From Flavonifractor sp. An92 (GTDB taxonomy: Bacteria > Bacillota > Clostridia > Oscillospirales > Oscillospiraceae): a stretch of 64,000 bases of DNA. Positions 37,084 to 45,140 of the stretch are shown in pieces. The DNA lies in contig NZ_NFGZ01000007.1 in assembly GCF_002159175.1 (NCBI RefSeq), positions 62,001 to 126,000 on the forward strand. Direction: 5' to 3'. Under the pieces are notes generated by a model. It worked only from the letters and a program-made list of their open reading frames with translations, ran no database searches and was not told the DNA's origin. Both the position numbers and the translations under genes were made by a program. Every line of letters begins with the position of its first letter. The first letter of the stretch is position 1.

Positions 37084-38256
37084 ATGACCAACCTTCCGGC
37101 GATCCTCATTGCCAACGGACTTGGCTCGGCGCTGATGCTGATGCTCATCTTCAGCAACCGAAAGGACGTCCGCAGCGTTTTTCTGGATGAGAAACTCTTC
37201 TATACCATGTGTCTGCTCACCCTGGGCCTGTGCCTGGTGGAGATCGCCACCTTTTGTCTGGACGGTCTGCTCTTCCAGGGGGCCCATTTCCTGATCCGGC
37301 TGCTCAACGCTCTCCTCTTTATCGGCAACTGTCTCTTCGCCTTCCTCTGGACGGTGTATGTGGATTATAAACTCTTCGGGGAGGTGGAGCGCCTGCGCCG
37401 CCTCTATCCCCTGGTGGCCATCCCCGATCTGATCGTGGCGCTGATGGCGGCGGCCAACCTGTTTTTCGACATCTTTTTCACCGTCACCCCGGAGAACCTC
37501 TACCGCCGCACCCCGCTGGTGCTGGTGACCTATCTGGTGACCTACGGGTATCTCATCGCCGGGGCCATCATGGTCATCCGCCTGCGGCGGAAGGTGGGCA
37601 AGTGCCTCTTCTTCCCGGTGGTGGTCTTTCTGGCTCCCATCTTTCTGGGGAGCCTCCTGCAGTTCTTCTTCTACGGCGTCACCCTCATCTGGGTCTCGGT
37701 GGCCCTGGGGGTCACCTCCCTGTACATCAACCTCCAGAACGAGGCCTCCCTGGTGGACTCCCTCACCCAGCTCTACAACCGGGACTACCTCACCCGCTAC
37801 CTCTGCTCCATGGCCCACCGTCCCCCCGCAGACGGGCGTCTGGCGGGCCTGATGATGGATCTGAACTCCTTCAAGGAGATCAACGACACCCACGGCCACT
37901 CCGAGGGGGACGCCGCGCTGCGTCTGGTGGGCCGCGTGCTGACGGAGGCCCTCCCCCCGCGGGCCATTGCCGCCCGGTACGGCGGAGACGAGTTCATCGT
38001 GCTGGCGGTGGTGAAGGATGAGCAGGAGCTCCATGCCCTCATGGACGGCATCCGGCTCCGGGCCGCCGCCTGCAGCCGGGAGTGCTGCCTGCCCTATGAG
38101 CTCTCCCTCTCCATGGGCGAGACCTTCTTCGACCCCCTCCAGGACGACCAGGACTCCTTCCTGCGCCGCATGGACGCCAGAATGTACGAGGAGAAGCGCC
38201 GCCGCTATTCCAGCCGCGCCTACGACCGCCGCCGCGCCCGCGTCCCGGCGACCTGA
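37084..38256 (+). CDS. Membrane-bound diguanylate cyclase (GGDEF)
   Basis: The 390-residue protein has about six to seven membrane helices in residues 1-215, then a GGDEF domain. 'DSLTQLYNRDYLTRYL' opens the domain, 'LMMDLNSFKEINDTHGHSEGDAAL' binds Mg2+ and GTP, and 'ARYGGDEFIVLAV' holds the intact active site (G300-F304). It should make cyclic di-GMP in response to a signal sensed in the membrane part. The RxxD inhibitory site that normally sits just before the active loop is missing (P..A in its place), so product inhibition is unlikely. ATG 37084 is preferred over TTG 37078; both follow AGGGGGC. Confidence 0.9.
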   Translation: MTNLPAILIANGLGSALMLMLIFSNRKDVRSVFLDEKLFYTMCLLTLGLCLVEIATFCLDGLLFQGAHFLIRLLNALLFIGNCLFAFLWTVYVDYKLFGEVERLRRLYPLVAIPDLIVALMAAANLFFDIFFTVTPENLYRRTPLVLVTYLVTYGYLIAGAIMVIRLRRKVGKCLFFPVVVFLAPIFLGSLLQFFFYGVTLIWVSVALGVTSLYINLQNEASLVDSLTQLYNRDYLTRYLCSMAHRPPADGRLAGLMMDLNSFKEINDTHGHSEGDAALRLVGRVLTEALPPRAIAARYGGDEFIVLAVVKDEQELHALMDGIRLRAAACSRECCLPYELSLSMGETFFDPLQDDQDSFLRRMDARMYEEKRRRYSSRAYDRRRARVPAT

Positions 38257-38260
38257 ATAC

Positions 38261-38303
38261 AAAAACCGGCCGCACCCGTTCCAAATGGGTGCGGCCGGTT
38301 TTT
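38261..38303. terminator. Bidirectional terminator between GGDEF and GT8 genes
   Basis: The 17-base arms AAAAACCGGCCGCACCC / GGGTGCGGCCGGTTTTT form a perfect stem with A/T ends on both sides, between two convergent genes. Confidence 0.92.
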
Positions 38304-38305
38304 GC

Positions 38306-39145
38306 TTATTTCACGCCGTAGCGGAAGCCCTCCCGCCAGGTCAGGCTCCGGTAGTGCTTGTAGAGCAGGCCGAAGCGGTGGGCATATCCCCGCTTCCAGG
38401 GCTTGGACTTGCCGCAGAAGTGGAGAATGGCGGTGTGGGACATGACCCAGTCCAGGTCACAGGTCCCGCCGCTGCGCAGGTAGTAGGTGTTGTAGTTGCG
38501 GGCGTCGTAGTTCCACACCGCATCGCTCAGCTCCAGCACCTGCTCGCCGTAGAGGGCGTTGAGCATGTCCTGATCGGGGAGCAGCAGCTCCTTGGCGTGG
38601 TCAGCGGCATACTGAAATACCTCCGACGGCACGATATGGTCCCGTCCCGCCTTCAGGTCCATGAGCAGGACGCCGGAGTTGTAGTAGTCGTGCCGGGTGC
38701 CCAGGCGCACCCGGTTGACGTTGTTGGCCAGCTCGGTGTGCCCGGTGTGGGCCGCCGCAGCGAAGAGATGCCCCGCCAGATCCAGCTCCCACAGGGGGCG
38801 CAGGGGGTTGATGACCAGGATGTCCGGGTCCAGGTACAGCACCCGCTCCAGGCTCTCCGGCAGCAGGTGGGGGGCCAGCAGGCGATAGTACATTTCCTGG
38901 GGGTACTGCCGGGTGACGGGAGCCCCGGCGAAGAGACTGCCGTCCACCTCCACCGGGGAAACCCCGTAGCCGTAGCGCCCGCACTGGGCTTTGATGGCCT
39001 CCAGCGCCGCCGGGGGCAGTCCCCGGTGCATGAGCCAGAGCTGGAATGCTTCCCCCGGATTATTGATGTGCAGCGAGGTGAGCAGCACCTGCAGCTGAGG
39101 CACATAGTGTTCGTCCAGGGTCATGAGCAAGTGGATGGGTTCCAT
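38306..39145 (-). CDS. Glycosyltransferase family 8 protein
   Basis: A 279-residue GT8 enzyme of the LgtC/RfaJ type. It has 'IHLLMTLDEHYVPQLQVLLTSLHINNP' (nucleotide-sugar fold start), 'RVLYLDPDILVINPL' (the DxD that binds Mn2+), 'YYNSGVLLMDLKAG', 'LPDQDMLNALYG' (product-site DxD) and 'AILHFCGKSKPW' (HxxGxxKPW end motif). It transfers a sugar from a nucleotide sugar to a cell-surface acceptor. Start choice: ATG 39145 follows AAGGAGGATTCGG. It lies 41 bases after the small Feo peptide gene on the same strand; whether it shares that transcript is not proven. Confidence 0.92.
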   Translation of the reverse strand: MEPIHLLMTLDEHYVPQLQVLLTSLHINNPGEAFQLWLMHRGLPPAALEAIKAQCGRYGYGVSPVEVDGSLFAGAPVTRQYPQEMYYRLLAPHLLPESLERVLYLDPDILVINPLRPLWELDLAGHLFAAAAHTGHTELANNVNRVRLGTRHDYYNSGVLLMDLKAGRDHIVPSEVFQYAADHAKELLLPDQDMLNALYGEQVLELSDAVWNYDARNYNTYYLRSGGTCDLDWVMSHTAILHFCGKSKPWKRGYAHRFGLLYKHYRSLTWREGFRYGVK

Positions 39146-39186
39146 CCGAATCCTCCTTCCGCCGCCGGCCTCTCCAACGCCCGGGG

Positions 39187-39333
39187 TCACTTCCGTTTCT
39201 TGCAGCCGCAGCCGCAGGAGGCACAGTTGCCGTCACAGCCCTTGCCACGGAGCTGCCGGAGGATGTGCCGGGCCACATACCACACCGACCACACAACCAG
39301 TACGGCTACGGCCCCGTAAATCAGGATATCCAT
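39187..39333 (-). CDS. FeoB-associated Cys-rich membrane peptide
   Basis: This 48-residue gene is too short for most gene callers. The protein is MDILIYGAVAVLVVWSVWYV with one membrane helix, then a basic stretch (RHILRQLRGKG) and a tail with five cysteines (CDGNCASCGCGC) before KKRK. Such peptides are regularly encoded after feoB in Clostridia and are annotated as FeoB-associated Cys-rich membrane proteins; they may take the place of FeoC or pass on ferrous iron. Shine-Dalgarno GGGAGGAG lies 5 bases before the ATG, and the gene starts 12 bases after the feoAB stop. Confidence 0.85.
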   Translation of the reverse strand: MDILIYGAVAVLVVWSVWYVARHILRQLRGKGCDGNCASCGCGCKKRK

Positions 39334-39345
39334 CTTTCTCCTCCC

Positions 39346-41799
39346 TTAACGCAGCAGCAGGGACACCACCTGATAGGCCAGGAAAGAGCCCAGGAAGGCG
39401 GCGCACAGCTGCCACGCGATGGAGGCCAGAGTCCACTTCAGGCTGTTCATCTCCCGGTAGATGGTGGAAACGGCGGCCACGCAGGGCACGTAGAGCAGCA
39501 CGAACACCAGGAAGGCATAGGCCGCCGCCGGGGAGGCGAAGGTGCCGGACAGGGCGGCGGCGATGGTGGCGCCGCTGGCGGTGACCGACACGCCGTAGAA
39601 GAGGCTCATGGAGGAGACCACCATCTCCTTGGCCACCAGGCCGGTGAGCAGAGCCACAGCGGCCTGCCAGGTGCCGAAGCCCATGGGGGTAAAGACCGGG
39701 GCGATGAAGCTGCCCACCGCGCCCAGGAAGGACCGGGAGGTATCCTCCACCATCACCACACCGCCGTCCCAGCCGAAGGACTTCAGGAACCACAGCAGCA
39801 CGCTCATGGCCAGGATCAGGGTGCCCGCCTTCACCAGGAAGCCGCGGACCTTCTCCCACACGTGGAGGGCCATATTCTTCCCGGTGGGCAGGCGGTAGGG
39901 CGGCAGCTCCAGCACGAAGGCGGCGGGCTCGCCCTTGAACACCAGCTTTTTCAGGATAATGCCGGAGCCGATGGCGAACAGCAGACCCAGGATGTACAGG
40001 GAAAAGACCACCAGTCCCCCGCTGCGGGGGAAGAACGCGGCGGTCATCAGGCCGTACACCGGCAGCCGGGCCGAGCAGGACATGAAGGGCACCAGCATGA
40101 TGGTCATGCGCCGGTCCTTCTCATTCTCCATGGTACGGGCGCCCATAACGGCGGGCACGGTGCAGCCGAAGCCCATCAGCATGGGGATGAAGGCTTTTCC
40201 GCTCAGGCCAAAGCGCCGGAGCAGCCGGTCCATGATGAAGGCCGCCCGGGCCATGTAGCCCGAGTCCTCCAGGAAGGACAGGAAGAGGAACAGAATGGCG
40301 ATCTGGGGCAGGAAGGTCAGCACGCCGCCCACGCCGGTGATGATGCCGTCCACCAGCAGGGACTCCACCCACGGGGCCACCTGGGTGGCCTGGAGCACGC
40401 TCCGCACCCAGCCGGCAAAGACGCCGCTGATGAGGGTGTCCACCCCGTCGGCCAGGATCTGGCCGGGGCCAAAGGTAATGGCGAACATGGCCAGCATCAT
40501 CAGCAGGAACACCGGCACCGCCAGGAAGCGGTTGGTCACGATGCTGTCAATCTTGTCGGACAGGGTCAGGTGTTCCCCGGCCTGTCCTTTCTTCACCGCG
40601 CAGGTCACCACGCTCTGGATATAGCGGTAGCGGCTGTCGGCAATGAGGGTCTCCCGGTCGCCCAGCACATAGGCGCCCTCGTACTCCTGGCAGATGGACT
40701 CCACCTTTTTCTGCTCGTCCTCGCTCAGGCCCAGGGCCTTCTCCACCAGGGCGTCGCCCTCGATGAGCTTGATGGAGGCCCAGTGGGCGGGGATGGACAC
40801 GGCATAGGCCTTGTCGTGGATGAGTTCGCCCATCTTGTGGTGGATCTGGTGGGTGAAGTCGTCGTAGAGGTCATCCGGCTCCACCGTGACGCCCACGTGC
40901 ATCTGTTTGTGGGCCACCTCCAGCAGCTTCTGGATGTTCTGCCCGGTCCGGGCGGTGATGGGGATGACCGGCACACCCAGGGCGCGGGAGAGGGCGTCCA
41001 CATCGATCTTGTCGCCGTGCTTCTCCACCTCGTCCATGAAGTTCAGGGCGATCACCATGGGCCGCTCCAGCTCCAGGAGCTGGGCGGTGAGGTAGAGGTT
41101 GCGCTCGATGTTGGTGGCGTCGATGATGTCGATGATGGCGTCGGGGCGCTCCCCCACGATGAAGTCCCGGGCCACGATCTCCTCCATGGAGTAGGGGGAC
41201 AGGGAGTAGATGCCGGGCAGGTCCACCACGGTGACGGGCTTTCCGTCCACGCTGGCCTTGCCCTCCTTCTTCTCCACGGTGACGCCGGGCCAGTTGCCCA
41301 CATACTGGTTGGACCCGGTGAGGGCGTTGAAGAGGGTGGTTTTTCCGCAGTTGGGGTTGCCCACCAGGGCCAGCTTCATCTCCCGGGTGTCGTGGCTGGC
41401 GTAGTCGGGCTCGCCGCCGTGCTCGGCGGCCTCGTGGGCGTGGTCGGCGCTCATCCGGCGGAGGGTCTCCTCGTCGGGGATGTGCTGCACCATGCCGGAG
41501 CGCTTGCGCCGGATGAGACTGGCGGCCTTCGCCTCCTCACCGGTGGCCATGGTGATCTGCCGGGCGTCCTCCCGCCGGAGGGAGAGCTCATAGCCCCGGA
41601 GGTTCACCTCGATGGGGTCGCCGAAGGGGGCGATCTTGCGCACCATCACCTCGGTTCCGGGGGTGAGGCCCATGTCCACCAGGCGGCGCTTCACCGGGCC
41701 CCGCTCGTTGCCCACGCGCAGGATGACGCCCCGCTCACCGGGCTTCAGGGCCTCCAGCGTCCCCTGCTTCTGTTCCGTTTTGGTCTTGTTTGATTCCAT
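39346..41799 (-). CDS. feoB: Ferrous iron transporter, FeoA-FeoB fusion
   Basis: An 817-residue fusion. Residues about 10-90 are a FeoA SH3-like domain ('LEALKPGERGVILRVG...RRLVDMGLTPGTEVMVRKIAPFGDPIEVNLRGYELSLRREDA'). A linker of about 50 residues leads to FeoB with its N-terminal G domain: G1 'VGNPNCGKTTLFNALTG' (about 146), G2 'VGNWPGVTVEKKEG', G3 'DLPGIYSL', G4 'NFMDEVE'. The remainder has two gate domains and about eleven helices, including 'LLMGFGCTVPAVMGARTM'. It imports Fe2+. It is followed by the small Cys-rich peptide. No metal box like those at 35506 and 35565 was found upstream. The start ATG 41799 has only a weak Shine-Dalgarno. Confidence 0.95.
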   Translation of the reverse strand: MESNKTKTEQKQGTLEALKPGERGVILRVGNERGPVKRRLVDMGLTPGTEVMVRKIAPFGDPIEVNLRGYELSLRREDARQITMATGEEAKAASLIRRKRSGMVQHIPDEETLRRMSADHAHEAAEHGGEPDYASHDTREMKLALVGNPNCGKTTLFNALTGSNQYVGNWPGVTVEKKEGKASVDGKPVTVVDLPGIYSLSPYSMEEIVARDFIVGERPDAIIDIIDATNIERNLYLTAQLLELERPMVIALNFMDEVEKHGDKIDVDALSRALGVPVIPITARTGQNIQKLLEVAHKQMHVGVTVEPDDLYDDFTHQIHHKMGELIHDKAYAVSIPAHWASIKLIEGDALVEKALGLSEDEQKKVESICQEYEGAYVLGDRETLIADSRYRYIQSVVTCAVKKGQAGEHLTLSDKIDSIVTNRFLAVPVFLLMMLAMFAITFGPGQILADGVDTLISGVFAGWVRSVLQATQVAPWVESLLVDGIITGVGGVLTFLPQIAILFLFLSFLEDSGYMARAAFIMDRLLRRFGLSGKAFIPMLMGFGCTVPAVMGARTMENEKDRRMTIMLVPFMSCSARLPVYGLMTAAFFPRSGGLVVFSLYILGLLFAIGSGIILKKLVFKGEPAAFVLELPPYRLPTGKNMALHVWEKVRGFLVKAGTLILAMSVLLWFLKSFGWDGGVVMVEDTSRSFLGAVGSFIAPVFTPMGFGTWQAAVALLTGLVAKEMVVSSMSLFYGVSVTASGATIAAALSGTFASPAAAYAFLVFVLLYVPCVAAVSTIYREMNSLKWTLASIAWQLCAAFLGSFLAYQVVSLLLR

Positions 41800-41823
41800 T
41801 TCTCACTCATCTCTTTGCGGCAA

Positions 41824-41859
41824 AAGGGCGCGCCGGGGTTGCCCCCAAAGCGCGCCCTT
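41824..41859 (-). terminator. Terminator or attenuator between the CD1247-type gene and feoAB
   Basis: The 10-bp stem AAGGGCGCGC / GCGCGCCCTT contains an inner GGGG / CCCC pairing and is followed on the minus strand by UUUUGCC. It lies 15 bases after the upstream stop and 24 bases before the feoAB start. As no separate feoAB promoter is visible, partial read-through could supply feoAB. Confidence 0.65.
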
Positions 41860-41874
41860 ATGTGTTTGAACCGA

Positions 41875-42342
41875 TTATTCCTCGTCGTGGTCGTGGTGGC
41901 AGCCGCAGGTGCAGCCGTCCTCATCGTCCTCGCCGCAGCAGCAGTCGTCGGACAGCTCCAGCGCGAACTTCTCCTTGCAGTTGGGGCACTGCACCACGCC
42001 GGACTCCAGCACGTCGTCGTCGATGACCAGATCCTCGCCGCAGTTGGGGCACTCGACCTCAAAGAAGTCGTCGTCCTCGTCGCCGCAGCAGCACTCGTCG
42101 TCGTCGTCCTCGTCCTCGTCGTCGAACACGACCTTCTCCACGTCGGCCAGATCGTCAGAGATCGCGTCGATCTCCTCGCCCAGCGCCACGTTGTTCTCCT
42201 CCAGGTCCTCCAGGGACAGGCCGATCTCCTCCAGGATGCCGATCATCACGGAGATGAGCTTGCCCTCCTTGGACTTGCTGGTGTCGATGTCCAGGCCCTC
42301 GGCCAGACCCTTCAGGTATGCAACCTTTTCCGAAATCGTCAT
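41875..42342 (-). CDS. CD1247 N-terminal-domain protein with acidic, Cys/His-rich tail
   Basis: The 155-residue protein starts with a helical domain (MTISEKVAYLKGLAEGLDID...) found in the CD1247 family. A very acidic linker follows (DDEDEDDDDECCCGDEDDD), then a CPNC...CPNC zinc ribbon (ECPNCGEDLVID...QCPNCKEKFALEL). The tail is packed with ligands (CCCGEDDEDGCTCGCHHDHDEE). Fifteen cysteines or histidines in the second half suggest metal or cluster binding. The function is unknown. ATG 42342 follows AAAGGAG; the frame to 42393 lacks a site. Its position before feoAB hints at a metal-handling role, which is inference only. Confidence 0.75.
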   Translation of the reverse strand: MTISEKVAYLKGLAEGLDIDTSKSKEGKLISVMIGILEEIGLSLEDLEENNVALGEEIDAISDDLADVEKVVFDDEDEDDDDECCCGDEDDDFFEVECPNCGEDLVIDDDVLESGVVQCPNCKEKFALELSDDCCCGEDDEDGCTCGCHHDHDEE

Positions 42343-42384
42343 GGATTGAATCTCCTTTTTTCCTTGCGGCCGCGAAGGGCCAGG

Positions 42385-42530
42385 CGTATCCATCCGTTTT
42401 TGGGTGGATTCACTTCACCCAAAAACACCTCGACCCGCGCCACGGGGCGCGAAACCGGGGGTATCAAAGGGGCTGTGCCGCCTGCGGCGCGGCCTCTTTG
42501 TATCTAGGGGGTATGGGATACCCCCTAGAC
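42385..42530. repeat. Cluster of inverted repeats between efp and the CD1247-type gene
   Basis: The 193-base gap holds several strong stems: GTTTTTGGGTG / CACCCAAAAAC (42396-42426), CGCGCC / GGCGCG near 42434-42449, an imperfect GGGGCTGTGCCGCC / GGCGCGGCCTC (42470-42500), and a perfect 12-bp TCTAGGGGGTAT / ATACCCCCTAGA (42503-42529) 6 bases after the efp stop. None has a proper U-tract on the minus strand. They may end efp transcription or form a structured leader for the CD1247-type gene. Confidence 0.6.
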
Positions 42531-42535
42531 GATTT

Positions 42536-43105
42536 TTAGCCCTTACAGCGCTCCAGGTACTCGCCGGTACGGGTGTCGATCTTGATCTTGTCGCCGGGGT
42601 TGATGAACAGGGGCACCTTGATCTCAGTGCCGGTCTCCAGGGTGGCGGGCTTGGTCACGTTGGTCGCGGTGTCGCCACGGAAGCCGGGATCGGTCTCGGT
42701 GACCTCCAGCTCCACGAAGGTGGGGGGCTCCACGGCGAAGATCTTGCCCTTGTAGGAGTTGATCTTGCAGACCATGTTCTCCTTCACGAAGCGGAAGTTG
42801 TCGCCCAGCAGCTCAGCGCCGATGGGCACCAGATCGTAGGTCTCGGGGTCCATGAAGTAGTACAGATCGCCGTCGTTGTAGCTGTACTCCATGTCCTTGC
42901 GCTCCACATAGGCCTGCTCGAACTTGGCGGTGGGGTTGAAAGAGGTCTCGGTCACGCCGCCGGTGATGACGTTCTTCATCTTGGTGCGCACAAAAGCGGC
43001 GCCCTTACCGGGCTTGACGTGCTGGAACTCCACGACCTGCATGACCTGACCGTCCATCTCAAAGGTCACGCCGTTGCGAAAATCACTGGCAGAAATAGTA
43101 GGCAT
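42536..43105 (-). CDS. efp: Translation elongation factor P
   Basis: A 189-residue EF-P with the usual three beta-barrel domains. Domain I contains the loop '[19 protein letters not shown]' with the modifiable Lys34 that reaches the peptidyl-transferase centre. The C-terminal part carries '[37 protein letters not shown]', the family signature. It relieves ribosome stalling at proline stretches. No EF-P-modifying enzyme gene is nearby. It has its own promoter downstream of the peptidase gene, with the M24 peptidase stop about 100 bases upstream, a common pairing in Firmicutes. Confidence 0.97.
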   Translation of the reverse strand: MPTISASDFRNGVTFEMDGQVMQVVEFQHVKPGKGAAFVRTKMKNVITGGVTETSFNPTAKFEQAYVERKDMEYSYNDGDLYYFMDPETYDLVPIGAELLGDNFRFVKENMVCKINSYKGKIFAVEPPTFVELEVTETDPGFRGDTATNVTKPATLETGTEIKVPLFINPGDKIKIDTRTGEYLERCKG

Positions 43106-43159
43106 GGGTACTCATCCTCCAAATATGGTATTTCAATTCTTCAAGAATATAGCTATGCT

Positions 43160-43188
43160 ATTTTACCCCATTATTCCGCTCTTTGCAA
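43160..43188 (-). promoter_or_regulatory. Promoter of efp
   Basis: On the minus strand a -35 TTGCAA (43183-43188) and a -10 TAAAAT (43160-43165) are exactly 17 bases apart. The leader of about 50 bases includes a small ATTCTT-G-AAGAAT palindrome. Confidence 0.78.
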
Positions 43189-43204
43189 GGGGGTCTCCCT
43201 CTTT

Positions 43205-44269
43205 TTAAAGAATCAGAAGATCTTTGGGCGAAGCGGTCAGGTCCAGACACCCCTCCGGGGTGAGCCGGATCACGTCCTCGATGCGCACGCCGAAGCGCCC
43301 GGGCAGGTAAATGCCCGGCTCGGCGGAGATCACCGCGCCCGCCGGAAGGGGCCGGTCATACCCCGGCGCGGCGTTGGGCGACTCGTGGATCTCGATGCCC
43401 AGGCTGTGGCCGAAGCTGTGGCCGAAGCAGTCGCCGTACCCGGCGTCCTCGATGACCTTCCGGGCCGCGCCGTCCACCTCCCGGCCGGTGCGCCCCGCCC
43501 GGGCGGCGGCGATGCCCGCCTTCTGGGCCTCCAGCACCACGGCGTACACCTTCTTCATCTCCTCCGTAGGCTCGCCCAGGGCCACGGTGCGGGTCATGTC
43601 GGAGCAATAGCCCCCCACCTTGCAGCCGAAGTCCATGGTGATGAACTCCCCGGTCTGCACCTTCCGCTCGCTGGGGACGGCGTGGGGCTTGCTGCCGTTG
43701 GGCCCGGAGGCCACGATGGGGTCGAAGGACATCTTCTCCGCACCCCGGGTCAGCATCTCGTACTGGAGCCGGGCGGCGATCTCCAGCTCGGTCATGCCCG
43801 GCCGGATGAACTTCACGATGGCCTCAAAGGCCGCGTCGGTAATGGCCTGGGCCTTCTCCATCCGCGCCAGCTCCTCCTCGTCCTTCACGGCCCGGAGCTC
43901 CCCCACCAGCTTCTGGGCGGGGACCAGCTCGCAGGGCAGCAGCTCCTCATAGGCCCGGAACTGAGCCAGGGTGAGGTACTCCTCCTCGATGCCCAGGCAC
44001 CGGATGCCCAGCTCCTCCACCGCCTGCTTCACCAGGGTGCGCTGGTTCATCTCCCGGGTGGTCATGGTGATGTCTGCGCCGGTGACCAGCTCACCGGCGG
44101 CCTCGATGTAGCGGGAGTCGGTGAAATAGCGGCACGCGGTCTTGCCCACCACCACGGCGCCCTCGCCGTGGAAGCCCACGCCGTAGAACTCGCCGGGCTC
44201 ACTGGTGAGCAGCATGCCGTCCAGCCCGTGCTCCTCCAGCTTGGAGGCGATTTGCTTCAGATGGTTCAT
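43205..44269 (-). CDS. M24 family Xaa-Pro aminopeptidase
   Basis: The 354-residue protein has a creatinase-like N-terminal domain and a pita-bread catalytic domain. The five metal ligands can be placed: Asp in 'FITMDFGCKVGGYCSDMTRTVAL' (two), His in 'FGHSFGHSLGIEIHESP', Glu in 'VISAEPGIYLPG' and Glu in 'GVRIEDVIRLT'. It removes N-terminal residues before proline, using two metal ions in the cytoplasm. In Firmicutes it often lies just upstream of efp, as here, linking proline peptide recycling with proline-stall relief. Confidence 0.93.
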   Translation of the reverse strand: MNHLKQIASKLEEHGLDGMLLTSEPGEFYGVGFHGEGAVVVGKTACRYFTDSRYIEAAGELVTGADITMTTREMNQRTLVKQAVEELGIRCLGIEEEYLTLAQFRAYEELLPCELVPAQKLVGELRAVKDEEELARMEKAQAITDAAFEAIVKFIRPGMTELEIAARLQYEMLTRGAEKMSFDPIVASGPNGSKPHAVPSERKVQTGEFITMDFGCKVGGYCSDMTRTVALGEPTEEMKKVYAVVLEAQKAGIAAARAGRTGREVDGAARKVIEDAGYGDCFGHSFGHSLGIEIHESPNAAPGYDRPLPAGAVISAEPGIYLPGRFGVRIEDVIRLTPEGCLDLTASPKDLLIL

Positions 44270-44288
44270 CGGTCATTCTCCTCTCTTC

Positions 44289-45140
44289 TCATCCGTCCAG
44301 GGCGGCCTGGTACAGTTTTTTCATCGTCAGAGCATCCTCGGCCTGGGTGCCTGCGCTCTCGCAGATGAAGGACGGGCTCCAGCCGCGGCTGGCCACCTCC
44401 TCCATCAGCGGCACCGGGTCAGGCCCGAAGTCGCTCTGGTCAAAGGTCAGGTGCATCTTCTCGCCCCCGTTGGGGGTGAACTGGATCTTGGAAAAATGGC
44501 TGTGGAAGGACCTGGCCCGCTCCTCGCCCAGGGCTGCGGCGATGCGGTCCAGCATGTCCGCGCTGGCCTTCCGCCCCTCCAGCTCTCCAAGGGAGCGGGC
44601 GTAGAGGTGGCCGAAGTCCACGCAGGGCACCAGGCGCGGGTCTACCTGGCACAGCTCCAGCACCTCCTCCAGGTCCCCCAGCTGGTTGATCTTCCCCATG
44701 GTCTCGGGGCACAGGGCGATGTGGCCATACCCGGCGGCGTCACAGGCGGTCACCACCGCCTCCATGGAGCGCAGGGCGATGTCCAGGGCCTCCCGGCGGG
44801 TGCGCTTCATGAGCGCCCCGGAGTGGATGACCACCCGGCCAGCTCCCATCCAGTCCGCCGCCTGACAGGCCGCGGTGATGTAGCCGATGGTCTTTTGAAG
44901 GCTCTCGGGATCGGGATTGGCGAGATTGATGAAGTAGGGGGCGTGGAGGGACAGGGAAATCCCCGCCGCTGCCGCGTTGGCCCCCAGCTTCCGGGCGGTG
45001 TCCTCCTTGATGTTGACACCCTTGCCGCACTGGTACTCGTAGCGGTCCAGGCCCAGGGAACTGAGCCACTTGGGGGCGTCGGCGGAGGATTTATAGGGAA
45101 AGGAATCGGCGTTGCCCGCCGGTCCGAAGGTGGCGCTCAT
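44289..45140 (-). CDS. Endonuclease IV-like / xylose-isomerase-like TIM barrel protein
   Basis: The 283-residue protein of the AP endonuclease 2 superfamily shows 'YEYQCGKGVNI', 'ISLSLHAPYFINLANPDPESLQKTI', 'VVIHSGALMKRTRREAL', 'IALCPETMGKINQLGDLEEVLELC', 'CVDFGHLYARSLG', 'SHFSKIQFTPNGGEKMH' and 'SFICESAG'. The metal-ligand pattern (HAP, HSG, ETMG, DFGH, HFS, E) follows endonuclease IV, which cuts DNA at abasic sites. ATG 45140 overlaps the YqeG stop by 4 bases and follows AAAAGGAG. DNA repair is likely, but sugar-phosphate isomerase relatives share the fold. Confidence 0.82.
   Translation of the reverse strand: MSATFGPAGNADSFPYKSSADAPKWLSSLGLDRYEYQCGKGVNIKEDTARKLGANAAAAGISLSLHAPYFINLANPDPESLQKTIGYITAACQAADWMGAGRVVIHSGALMKRTRREALDIALRSMEAVVTACDAAGYGHIALCPETMGKINQLGDLEEVLELCQVDPRLVPCVDFGHLYARSLGELEGRKASADMLDRIAAALGEERARSFHSHFSKIQFTPNGGEKMHLTFDQSDFGPDPVPLMEEVASRGWSPSFICESAGTQAEDALTMKKLYQAALDG

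Noticed and set aside
41800-42535. A metal box like 35506/35565 upstream of feoAB
   Set aside because: No GTTAG-N6-CTAAC repeat found by eye; the palindrome at 42503-42529 has an unrelated sequence.
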